Shown here: one piece after another, positions 6,059 through 11,920 of the stretch
How the letters are laid out: each line of letters begins with the position of its first letter
Numbering within the stretch: position 1 is the stretch's first letter
From: an uncultured Collinsella sp.
GTDB taxonomy: Bacteria > Actinomycetota > Coriobacteriia > Coriobacteriales > Coriobacteriaceae
Assembly (NCBI GenBank): GCA_902478765.1
Contig: CABSMN010000004.1
Location: 1-16,151, forward strand
DNA length: 16,151 bases
Direction: 5' to 3'
The notes under the pieces: generated by a model
Seen by the model: the letters and a program-made list of their open reading frames with translations, nothing else
Told to the model about the DNA's origin: nothing
The model's database searches: none
Translations under genes and position numbers: made by a program

Positions 6059-6853
6059 TTAGTCTTCGTCGTCTTCGAGCGGATCGTAGTCGGAATCGAC
6101 ACCGGCGGCTGCATGGGAACCGTTGAACTTGAAGCCCATGAAGACGACAGCCAGGCACACACCGATCAGAGCGACCGCGATGACGGACAGGTTGAGGTAA
6201 GCGGCGAGCAGGAAACCGATGAACAGGAACGGAGTCATACCCTTCTTGATCATCATGGTGAGCAGCAGGGCCAAGCCGTAGGCGGTCATGATCTTGGTCG
6301 AAACGTTAAGACCAGTGGACAGCCACTCGGGAACCATGTTGACGATGGCCTGAACCAGGTCGGTGCCAACAAAAACGGCGAGGAAGATCGGCAGGAAGTA
6401 CATGACGGCGTACAGACCGGAGCCGGCGCAGATGTGCATACGGTAGGCGGTCTTGAACTTTCCGTTATCGATCGCGCTATCTGCCACATGGGTGAGGGCG
6501 GCGATGATGGAACGGAAGACAATGCCGAGGAGCTGACCCAGGACGGCGACCGGGATGGCGATCGTCATGGCGGTCTCGGCGGAAGCATCGGTCAGGCATG
6601 CGAAGGCAGCGGCCACGATGCCGCCCAGGACCATATCGGGCGGAACGGCAGCGCCGACCTGCACCAGGCCCATGGACACGAGCTCGACGGCGGCACCGAC
6701 GGCAAGGCCGGTGGGCACATCGCCCAGCAGCAGACCGACGAGCGTAGCGCCAACGAGGGGCTGCTCGAAGTTAAGACGACCGAGCAGGCGGGAGTCCCAC
6801 ATGCAGAACACGCCGACGAGGCCGACGAGCACCGCACTGATGAACGTATTCAT
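6059..6853 (-). CDS. PTS mannose/sorbose-family IIC membrane component
   Basis: This 264-residue polytopic protein forms the sugar-conducting IIC subunit. It has the family pattern near the N-terminus: QPLVGATLVGLLLGD (31-45), GAAVELVSMGLVQVGAAVPPD (53-73) and several further hydrophobic helices up to about residue 245. The last 15 residues are very acidic (DSDYDPLEDDED), an unusual cytosolic tail. ATG 6853 is preceded by AAAGGAG at 6 bases. It is 36 bases downstream of the IIA-IIB gene and 13 bases upstream of IID, so the three are surely co-transcribed. The family is secure; the substrate is inferred from the deglycases. Confidence 0.93.
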   Translation of the reverse strand: MNTFISAVLVGLVGVFCMWDSRLLGRLNFEQPLVGATLVGLLLGDVPTGLAVGAAVELVSMGLVQVGAAVPPDMVLGGIVAAAFACLTDASAETAMTIAIPVAVLGQLLGIVFRSIIAALTHVADSAIDNGKFKTAYRMHICAGSGLYAVMYFLPIFLAVFVGTDLVQAIVNMVPEWLSTGLNVSTKIMTAYGLALLLTMMIKKGMTPFLFIGFLLAAYLNLSVIAVALIGVCLAVVFMGFKFNGSHAAAGVDSDYDPLEDDED

Positions 6854-6889
6854 ACCCTTCTCCTTTCAGTCAGGCAAAAGCCTGGTTGA

Positions 6890-7813
6890 TTACAGCTTGG
6901 CGTCGATATCGACGCTCTGATACGTAGGGGTCTGCTGGACGTAGAGCTTGATGCCCATGTCGAGCAGCTGGTTGACGTCGGCCTTCTGGTTGGCGTCGAG
7001 GAAGACGGAGCTGTCCTTGCCGCCGACCTGATCGGCACCGTCGTGGTTGGCGGTGGCGCCCAGGTTGATGGCGTCGAGCTTGTAGCCCTGGCAGAACTGC
7101 AGCATCTCGGCCGTGTTGCCAAAGACGAACATGACGCGCTCGCCGAGGGTGTTGAGCTTGTCCATCTTGGCGAGGGCACGCTCGACGGTGAAGACGTTCA
7201 GGCGTACGCCCTGGGGCTTGGCCAGCTTAAGAGCGCCCTTCTTGATGTCATCGTTGGCGGCAGCGTTGTCGACGACGATGATGCGCTCGGCCTGAACCTT
7301 GGTGGTCCAGGTAAAGACGACCTGGCCGTGCAGCAGACGGTAGTCAAGACGTGCGAGGACGATCTTGGCGGGACCGGAGCTGTGACGGGACGCCTTGGCC
7401 TTCTTGGCGGGAGCCGCGGCGGCCTCGACCGGTGCGTTGGGATTGGTCAGACCGGTGCGGGCCTCGTTGATGAGGGCCGCGAGCTCGGCGCCCTTGACGG
7501 GGGCGGGGCTCATAGCAAGCGTGAGCGCCAACGGGATGTTGAAACCGCTGACAACCGTGAACTTCGTGCCGTTCTTGGAAAGCTCGACCATGTTGTTGTT
7601 GACCGAGCTGCCGAGCATATCGGTCAGCACATAGACGGTGTCGTCCGCGTTGAACGTGGCGATCATAGCCTCAACCTTATTGGTGATGGGCTCCTTGTCG
7701 TCACGAGCAAGCGACACGACGTGGACGTTCGACACGTCGCCGAGAACCATCTCGAGCGTGTCTTTGGCGCCTGCGGCCAGGCCGCCATGAGATGCGAGAA
7801 TGATCTGATTCAT
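6890..7813 (-). CDS. PTS mannose-family fused IIA-IIB protein
   Basis: This 307-residue cytosolic protein carries two phosphoryl-transfer domains. The IIA domain (about 1-125) starts with ILASHGGLA, where His9 is the expected phosphohistidine taking phosphate from HPr. A linker rich in Ala, Lys and Pro (about 127-148) joins it to IIB (about 149-305). The hallmark LARLDYRLLHGQV there (153-165) places the second phosphohistidine at His162, which passes phosphate to the sugar on IIC/IID. E. coli ManX has the same IIA-IIB order, whereas Salmonella gfr has separate IIA and IIB genes. ATG 7813 has a strong AAGGAGG site. It is the first gene of the PTS-deglycase operon, with a putative operator and a TATAAT box just upstream. 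No Asp- or Arg-type loss of either histidine is seen, so both domains should be active. Confidence 0.93.
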   Translation of the reverse strand: MNQIILASHGGLAAGAKDTLEMVLGDVSNVHVVSLARDDKEPITNKVEAMIATFNADDTVYVLTDMLGSSVNNNMVELSKNGTKFTVVSGFNIPLALTLAMSPAPVKGAELAALINEARTGLTNPNAPVEAAAAPAKKAKASRHSSGPAKIVLARLDYRLLHGQVVFTWTTKVQAERIIVVDNAAANDDIKKGALKLAKPQGVRLNVFTVERALAKMDKLNTLGERVMFVFGNTAEMLQFCQGYKLDAINLGATANHDGADQVGGKDSSVFLDANQKADVNQLLDMGIKLYVQQTPTYQSVDIDAKL

Positions 7814-7839
7814 CTTGCCTCCTCCTTTTCGTTATGGTC

Positions 7840-7845
7840 ATTATA
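7840..7845 (-). promoter_or_regulatory. -10 box of the probable PTS operon promoter
   Basis: The minus strand reads TATAAT, 27 bases before the IIA-IIB start codon, with the putative operator (7847-7857) immediately upstream. No good -35 is seen at 17 bases. A second -10-like TATACT at 7876-7881 could instead place the operator just after the transcription start. Either layout suits repression. Confidence 0.45.
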
Positions 7846-7846
7846 A

Positions 7847-7857
7847 CGTCTTATACG
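7847..7857 (+). promoter_or_regulatory. Putative regulator 1 operator before the PTS operon
   Basis: CGTCTTATACG, an inverted CGT-N5-ACG, matches CGTYWTATACR shared with the sites before regulator 1 and eamA. The adjoining TATAACGTC (7842-7850) is also identical to 1703-1711. It touches the -10 box of the PTS promoter. Confidence 0.5.
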
Positions 7858-7995
7858 TTGCTTATATTGCTAATTAGTATAAAGACCGTTCGCGGGTGAA
7901 AATCGACCGTTGACGGGTTTAACGTACTCGAAACGTTGGGCTGGGTAGGCCGGCGCTAGCTGGATAACCCCAGGTCAGACCCTGCGCGCAATCCC

Positions 7996-9078
7996 CTATC
8001 GCACGAAGTACCAGGGGCTTTCCTGTACGGTGGGTTCCAGCGCAATGCCGGTGCGTTCTTTAAACAGATCCATGTCCTGAGATTTTTCGGTCCACCACGC
8101 GTTGGGCTTAAAGGTCATGCTCTCAATGACATGACCGACAAACACACTGTTGCGCAGCTTGGAGAAGTCGGTGTTCATAATCAGGATGGACGCGAGCACC
8201 AACACGATGCCCAGGACTTTAATCGCGCCGGCGGGCTCGGCGTAGACACCAATGCCCACCAGTACGGTGACGACCGTCTCGAAAGACATTACGACGGGAA
8301 CTTTCGATGTCTCGAGCCCCATGGACAGACCCTGCATATATAAGATGTAAGCAACGGCTGTGGGGATGAGTCCAAAGCCAAGGAACAGCAGCAGCAGCTG
8401 TGGCGACATTGCCGCGGCGACATCCGGCCACGGAGCCGCGATAGCTGCCATAACCGCACCGCCAAAAACAAAGCCCCAAAACGTGACAGCCAGCGGGTGG
8501 ACCGTCTTGGTTGCTATTCGGCTAAACACCGCGAGCGACGCACCACAAAGGCCTGCAATCACGCCCGACGTGACGCCCCAAACCGAAAAATGAAAACCGG
8601 AAAGGTCGCCATTGGTCACTGCAAGCACGCAGCCTACGATGTTAAAGACAATGGCAACGAGCTTGTTGGGGGTCACGTCCTCGCGATAAAGCACGCGGCC
8701 GAGCATGACGCCAAACACCGGCGAGGTGTAGAGCAGCACCGAGGCCGTGGACATGCCCACCTCGCCCATGCACTCGTAATAGCAGGTGTTAGCGGCGGCC
8801 AAACCGACGATGCCAACAAGCGCACAAGGAACAAGCTCTTTAGGGCTTGCCTTGAACAGGGCCAGCGGACCCTGAGCCACGGTAGACCCCTCACCCGGAC
8901 GGCAGCCCATAAACATCAGGACCGGCGCCAAGATAAGCGCTCCGACCAACAAGCGAAAGGCAGCCATGCTCTGGGACGAAACGCCCATGGCCGAGATGCC
9001 GTTTACAAAGATTCCGATGCTGCCCCACATAAGCGCGGCGATCAGCACCAGCACATAGCCCAGATTGCTCTTCTTCAA
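7996..9078 (-). CDS. EamA-family (DMT superfamily) transporter
   Basis: This 360-residue inner-membrane protein has two EamA repeats (about 5-155 and 165-305), each with about five helices. Marks are MWGSIGIFVN near the N-terminus, the repeat-end motif VLLYTSPVFGVMLGR and the second-repeat segment LIPTAVAYILYMQGL. Family members move amino acids, nucleosides or metabolites, often outwards. A soluble C-terminal tail of about 55 residues after the last helix (from about residue 306, ending PWYFVR) is longer than usual and unrecognised. The start is TTG at 9078, supported by GAGGAGG 5 bases upstream. It lies between deglycase 2 and the PTS operon on the same strand, with an operator-like site in its promoter. 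Export of the lysine or other amine freed by the deglycases is a reasonable inference, not shown by sequence. Confidence 0.87.
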   Translation of the reverse strand: MKKSNLGYVLVLIAALMWGSIGIFVNGISAMGVSSQSMAAFRLLVGALILAPVLMFMGCRPGEGSTVAQGPLALFKASPKELVPCALVGIVGLAAANTCYYECMGEVGMSTASVLLYTSPVFGVMLGRVLYREDVTPNKLVAIVFNIVGCVLAVTNGDLSGFHFSVWGVTSGVIAGLCGASLAVFSRIATKTVHPLAVTFWGFVFGGAVMAAIAAPWPDVAAAMSPQLLLLFLGFGLIPTAVAYILYMQGLSMGLETSKVPVVMSFETVVTVLVGIGVYAEPAGAIKVLGIVLVLASILIMNTDFSKLRNSVFVGHVIESMTFKPNAWWTEKSQDMDLFKERTGIALEPTVQESPWYFVR

Positions 9079-9117
9079 CGCAGCCTCCTCGGTATTGTTT
9101 CCAATATGTTTCGTACT

Positions 9118-9146
9118 ACGTTATAGTCGTTATATACATTTTTCAA
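9118..9146 (-). promoter_or_regulatory. Probable eamA promoter with embedded operator
   Basis: On the minus strand TTGAAA (9141-9146) is a good -35, and TATAAC (9120-9125) a possible -10 at a short 15-base spacing. The regulator-1-type site 9128-9138 lies between them, as expected for a repressor-controlled promoter. TATAACG is repeated at 9-base spacing here. Confidence 0.4.
9128..9138 (+). promoter_or_regulatory. Putative regulator 1 operator before eamA
   Basis: CGTTATATACA differs at only one position from the site before regulator 1 (CGTTATATACG). Together with the flanking bases, 13 of 14 positions match the regulator 1 site. It lies about 50 bases upstream of the eamA start codon. Confidence 0.5.
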
Positions 9147-9208
9147 GACACAAATCGGCGAGCGGATAAGTGATCCGTTTTCCTCCGCCCCCAGCGGATT
9201 ACTGGGCG

Positions 9209-9273
9209 GTTGCGGTGAAATAGTTCCTAAATAGAGGCTTCAAGCCCCCAAGCAGGAACTATTCCACCGCAAC
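9209..9273. repeat. 65-nt inverted repeat between eamA and deglycase 2
   Basis: Bases 9209-9228 pair with 9254-9273 at 19 of 20 positions, leaving a 25-base loop with a small GGCT/AGCC stem. A second palindrome, CCGCCC/GGGCGG (9185-9190 and 9204-9209), abuts it. There is no T-run on either strand, so it is not an ordinary terminator. It may be a dispersed element, or may stabilise or process the transcript after deglycase 2. Confidence 0.6.
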
Positions 9274-9309
9274 TTATGAGGACATCGAGCTGTTAGGCCG
9301 CTCTATCCC

Positions 9310-10302
9310 CTAGTAGTCCAGCTTCCACATGTAGCGGCGCGTCATGTAGTCCTTGTGGGTGACGGCAGAGAGCGCACGCATGTACACGTTGTTGAGGATC
9401 GGGGCAAAGATCAGGTGATTGAAGTACTCGCTCACGCTGTCCTTGATGTCGTTGAGGCCGAGCTCCTTGGCGTCGAGCTGATAGACGCGCTCGCCACCGT
9501 ACTGGTTGACGAAGCGGATGCCGCGCTCGTCGTTGCAGCGGCTGCGGCCGACGCTGATGAGCTGGAACAGCGAGGTGCGCTTGTCCAGGATCTCGAAGGG
9601 GCCGTGGAAGAAGTCGCAGGTGTTGATGGTGCAGGAGTCGATCTGCAGCATCTCCTGCACGTTGCAGATGCTAAAGACGTAGGCGGCACCAAAGAGCGGA
9701 CCCTGAGCCATCACGTTGATGCAGGGCTTGTCGGCGTTTTGCTCGGCCCACTTGGCGGCGAGCGGACGGGTGTACTCGACGGCCTTGCGATAGATGGGGT
9801 CAACCAGGTCGAAGGCGGCCATAGCGGTCTCATACTCGGCATAGCCCTCGGTCTGCTGCGTAAGCTCCATGGCGATCATGGTCACGACGGCGGAGTTGGT
9901 ACGGCCCATGCAAGACTCGTCGACGGCCAGGCTGTCATACTGAATCTTGTAGTCGCAGACCTCGGTGAGGCCGGACTCGTCGACATAGATGGCGATGGTG
10001 CTGGCGCCGTGGTCCTTGGCGACCTGGGCGGCGACGATGGTCTCCTTGGTGCCGCGCATGGACACGACGACGGCCAGGGTGTTCTCGTTGACGTAGGCCG
10101 GGGTGGCGTGCACGAACTCATTGCTGGTGTAGCTGGAGCTCACGACCTGCGTGGCCTCGTGCTCCATAAAGTACTGGGCAGGATAGTTGCCGCCGTTGGA
10201 TCCGCCGGCGCCAATCCACACGACGCGCTTGATGCCGCCCTTGTCTGCCTTGTCGGCCAAAACCTGGGAGACGACGTCCTTAACCTGTTCCTGAGTAGTC
10301 AT
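9310..10302 (-). CDS. SIS-domain deglycase 2 (FrlB/GfrF-like sugar-amine-6-phosphate deglycase)
   Basis: This 330-residue two-SIS-domain protein is a diverged paralogue of deglycase 1. Shared or family features are WIGAGGSNGGNYPAQYF (29-45), TSNEFVHATPAYVNENTL (59-76), the TQQTEGYAEY segment and the C-terminus TRRYMWKLDY. The E. coli FrlB phrase SNEFVHATP is matched more closely here than in deglycase 1. Glu217 and His233 keep the 16-residue catalytic spacing. The two residues three and four before the His are Cys-Asp (CDFFHGPFE), where deglycase 1 and GlmS-like proteins have Gly-Glu. That hints at a different substrate. ATG 10302 has AAAGG about 10 bases upstream. It is transcribed away from regulator 2 across a shared control region, and eamA follows on the same strand. 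Fructoselysine-6-P is a likely substrate; another sugar-amine is possible. Confidence 0.84.
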   Translation of the reverse strand: MTTQEQVKDVVSQVLADKADKGGIKRVVWIGAGGSNGGNYPAQYFMEHEATQVVSSSYTSNEFVHATPAYVNENTLAVVVSMRGTKETIVAAQVAKDHGASTIAIYVDESGLTEVCDYKIQYDSLAVDESCMGRTNSAVVTMIAMELTQQTEGYAEYETAMAAFDLVDPIYRKAVEYTRPLAAKWAEQNADKPCINVMAQGPLFGAAYVFSICNVQEMLQIDSCTINTCDFFHGPFEILDKRTSLFQLISVGRSRCNDERGIRFVNQYGGERVYQLDAKELGLNDIKDSVSEYFNHLIFAPILNNVYMRALSAVTHKDYMTRRYMWKLDY

Positions 10303-10340
10303 CGTGCATCAGCCTTTCTTCTCGTTTGATGCTCTCGATG

Positions 10341-10387
10341 GCATACAAGTTACATACATGTTTTGGTTATGTCGACTAGTTGTATGC
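10341..10387. promoter_or_regulatory. Inverted GCATACAA half-sites upstream of deglycase 2
   Basis: GCATACAA at 10341-10348 is the reverse complement of TTGTATGC at 10380-10387, and TACATACATG lies between them at 10351. The ATACA core also appears in the sites nearer regulator 2, so these are probable secondary binding sites of regulator 2 over the deglycase 2 promoter. Confidence 0.4.
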
Positions 10388-10451
10388 TATATTTGTCTTA
10401 AAAAATTTGCTGATACGGTTTTCGATAACTTGATACCAGCGGTTTTGTTGT

Positions 10452-10464
10452 TGTATTGAATACA
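10452..10464. promoter_or_regulatory. Perfect palindromic operator in the deglycase 2 / regulator 2 divergent region
   Basis: TGTATTGAATACA is a perfect 13-base palindrome with a central G, close in form to TGTATATACA-like sites of GntR/HutC proteins. It lies 44 bases before the regulator 2 start codon and is the best candidate for that regulator's main operator. Confidence 0.55.
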
Positions 10465-10481
10465 TGCTTGATTAGATACGC

Positions 10482-10501
10482 ATACAGGTTAGATACAGGT
10501 T
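10482..10501 (+). promoter_or_regulatory. Direct repeat ATACAGGTT overlapping the regulator 2 ribosome-binding region
   Basis: ATACAGGTT occurs at 10482-10490 and 10493-10501, an 11-base period, about one helical turn. It carries the ATACA half-site of the nearby palindrome and covers the only Shine-Dalgarno-like bases (AGG) before the regulator 2 ATG. This suits tight autoregulation. Confidence 0.4.
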
Positions 10502-10507
10502 GATCGC

Positions 10508-11230
10508 ATGAACGCTTCATCTAAAAAGAGACTGACCCAATACGAGCGCTTGGCGGGCATGCTGCGCGACCGCATCGCCTCCGGCACCTACGCGCGCGGA
10601 GACAAGCTGCCGTCCGAGATGGAACTCATGGACGAATCGGGGCTGTCGCGTAGCACCGTACGCCACGCCCTTAAGGTGCTCGTTGACGAGGGCCTGGTGC
10701 GCACCGAGCGCGGGCGTGGCGCCTTTGTGGCCGACACGCCGGCGCTCCACGAGAACAACCTGGTGTTTTCGAGCTATACGGCGCAGGTCCAGGGTCAGGG
10801 CATGAAGCCCACCACGCGCACGGTGGACTCGGGCTTTACCAAGGCGGGCGGCAGCATAGCTAAGTTCTTTGATGCCGCCGTGGGCAGCAAGCTCGTCAAA
10901 CTTGTCCGCCTGCGTTATCTGGACGATGCGCCGCTGTGCCTGGAGACCACCTATCTACCACCGAGCTTTGGGGCACTCATCGATCGCGATATCAACGGTT
11001 CGCTCTACGCCACGCTGCGCCAAGAATTCCATCGCGCGCCGGCGCAGGGGCACAAGACCTTTGAGGTGTGCTATGCCTCGCAAAACGAGGCGTTTTTGCT
11101 CAACGTTGAGCGCGGGCAGGCGCTGATCCTGATCACCGATTACGTCTACGACACCGACGGCCGCCCGCTCCATGTCTCCAAGCGCATCCAACGCACCGAC
11201 CGCGCCAAATACACCGAGCCCATCGGCTAA
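10508..11230 (+). CDS. GntR/HutC-family transcriptional regulator (regulator 2)
   Basis: This 240-residue protein is the only plus-strand gene in the window. The GntR winged helix spans about residues 9-77, with KLPSEMELMDESGLSRSTVR (33-52) as the helix-turn-helix and wing GRGAFVAD (69-76). A UTRA ligand domain follows (about 95-235). It is a distant paralogue of regulator 1, with the same architecture but few identities in UTRA, so the two probably answer to different ligands. It is divergent from deglycase 2 across 205 bases that hold a perfect TGTATTGAATACA palindrome and several ATACA half-sites. Control of deglycase 2 and itself is therefore inferred. ATG 10508 has a weak ribosome-binding site. 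Its stop codon lies inside a palindromic repeat shared with the convergent acetyltransferase gene. Confidence 0.9.
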   Translation: MNASSKKRLTQYERLAGMLRDRIASGTYARGDKLPSEMELMDESGLSRSTVRHALKVLVDEGLVRTERGRGAFVADTPALHENNLVFSSYTAQVQGQGMKPTTRTVDSGFTKAGGSIAKFFDAAVGSKLVKLVRLRYLDDAPLCLETTYLPPSFGALIDRDINGSLYATLRQEFHRAPAQGHKTFEVCYASQNEAFLLNVERGQALILITDYVYDTDGRPLHVSKRIQRTDRAKYTEPIG

Positions 11231-11264
11231 CCTGCCAAAATAAACCTGTCCCTAAATGGTAGGT
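11230..11264. repeat. Intergenic palindromic repeat, copy 3 (inverted), at the meeting of two convergent genes
   Basis: The element begins at the last base of the regulator 2 stop codon and contains the stop codon of the opposing acetyltransferase gene (11252-11254). Its reverse complement aligns with copy 2, sharing AGGGACAGGTTTATTTTGG and AGGT ends. It may act as a two-way end signal for the convergent pair. Confidence 0.6.
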
Positions 11265-11842
11265 TTGGGGAGGTCGGGGAACCAGGTTGGCTTAGGTTGG
11301 TTAGGGACGCGCTCGGCTAGGACCAACTCCATCCAACACATGTCGTACCAGCGGCCGAACTTTTGGGCGCAGCGGTCAAAGGCGCCCACCAGGCGGTAGC
11401 CCATATGGGCATGGAAATCCTGACTGTTGTGCGTCAGATACTCATCGTCCTTGTCGTGCGGCACGGCGATGAGGGCGCACATGTTGGTGATGCCCATCGC
11501 GATCAGACATTGCTTGAGCGCATCGTGCAGCTTGCGGCCCAGCCCGCCGTGGCGCACATCGCGTGCCAGGTAGATCGACGTCTCGACCGACCAGTCGTAG
11601 GCCTCGCGGCTGTTAAGCGCGCTCACATAGGCATAGCCTACCGGGCGCCCGTCCAGCTCCATCACCAGATACGGATAGCGCTCGAGCGTACGCTCGATGC
11701 GCCCGGCGAACTCCTCAACGCTCGGCACCTCGTATTCGCAGGTAATCGCCGTCTGGCGCACATACGGCTCATAGATGGCAAGCAACGCCGGCGCATCATC
11801 GGGCGTCGCCAGGCGAATCGTCGGCTCGGACATCTCGGTCAC
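11252..11842 (-). CDS. GNAT-family N-acetyltransferase (phosphinothricin acetyltransferase-like)
   Basis: This protein of about 196 residues transfers an acetyl group from acetyl-CoA to an amine. The N-terminus IRLATPDDAPALLAIYEPYV is typical of the PAT/phosphinothricin-acetyltransferase branch. The acetyl-CoA loop is in the segment VRHGGLGRKLHDAL (a Q/R-x-x-G-x-G/A form), preceded by the beta-4 strand ETSIYLARDV. The C-terminal HAHMGYRLVGAFDRCAQKFGRWYD is also family-like. The start is uncertain: GTG at 11842 has AGAGG about 6 bases upstream, while ATG at 11833 has no well-spaced site. The frame beyond 11842 runs into the aldolase terminator. The C-terminus (PKPTI) is encoded by palindromic repeat copy 3. 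The substrate is unknown; phosphinothricin-like family members act on varied small amines. Confidence 0.87.
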   Translation of the reverse strand: MTEMSEPTIRLATPDDAPALLAIYEPYVRQTAITCEYEVPSVEEFAGRIERTLERYPYLVMELDGRPVGYAYVSALNSREAYDWSVETSIYLARDVRHGGLGRKLHDALKQCLIAMGITNMCALIAVPHDKDDEYLTHNSQDFHAHMGYRLVGAFDRCAQKFGRWYDMCWMELVLAERVPNQPKPTWFPDLPKPTI

Positions 11843-11858
11843 ACAACCCCTCTCCCTC

Positions 11859-11902
11859 AAAAGCAAAGGCCGCCCTGCGCCAAACCCAGGCGCAGGGCGG
11901 CC
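11859..11902 (-). terminator. Strong rho-independent terminator after the aldolase
   Basis: GGCCGCCCTGCGCC (11868-11881) pairs perfectly with 11889-11902 around a 7-base loop. On the transcript strand it is followed by TTTGCTTTT. It starts 19 bases after the aldolase stop codon and ends within about 17-26 bases of the acetyltransferase start. Confidence 0.88.
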
Positions 11903-11920
11903 CCTCGTCATTACGTCAAG

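Noticed and set aside
6046..6162. N-terminal extension of IID
   Set aside because: It would overlap the IIC gene; ATG 6045 has an ideal AGGAGG.
9209..9273. Intrinsic terminator for deglycase 2
   Set aside because: The stem is long but neither side is followed by a T-run, so it is kept only as an inverted repeat.
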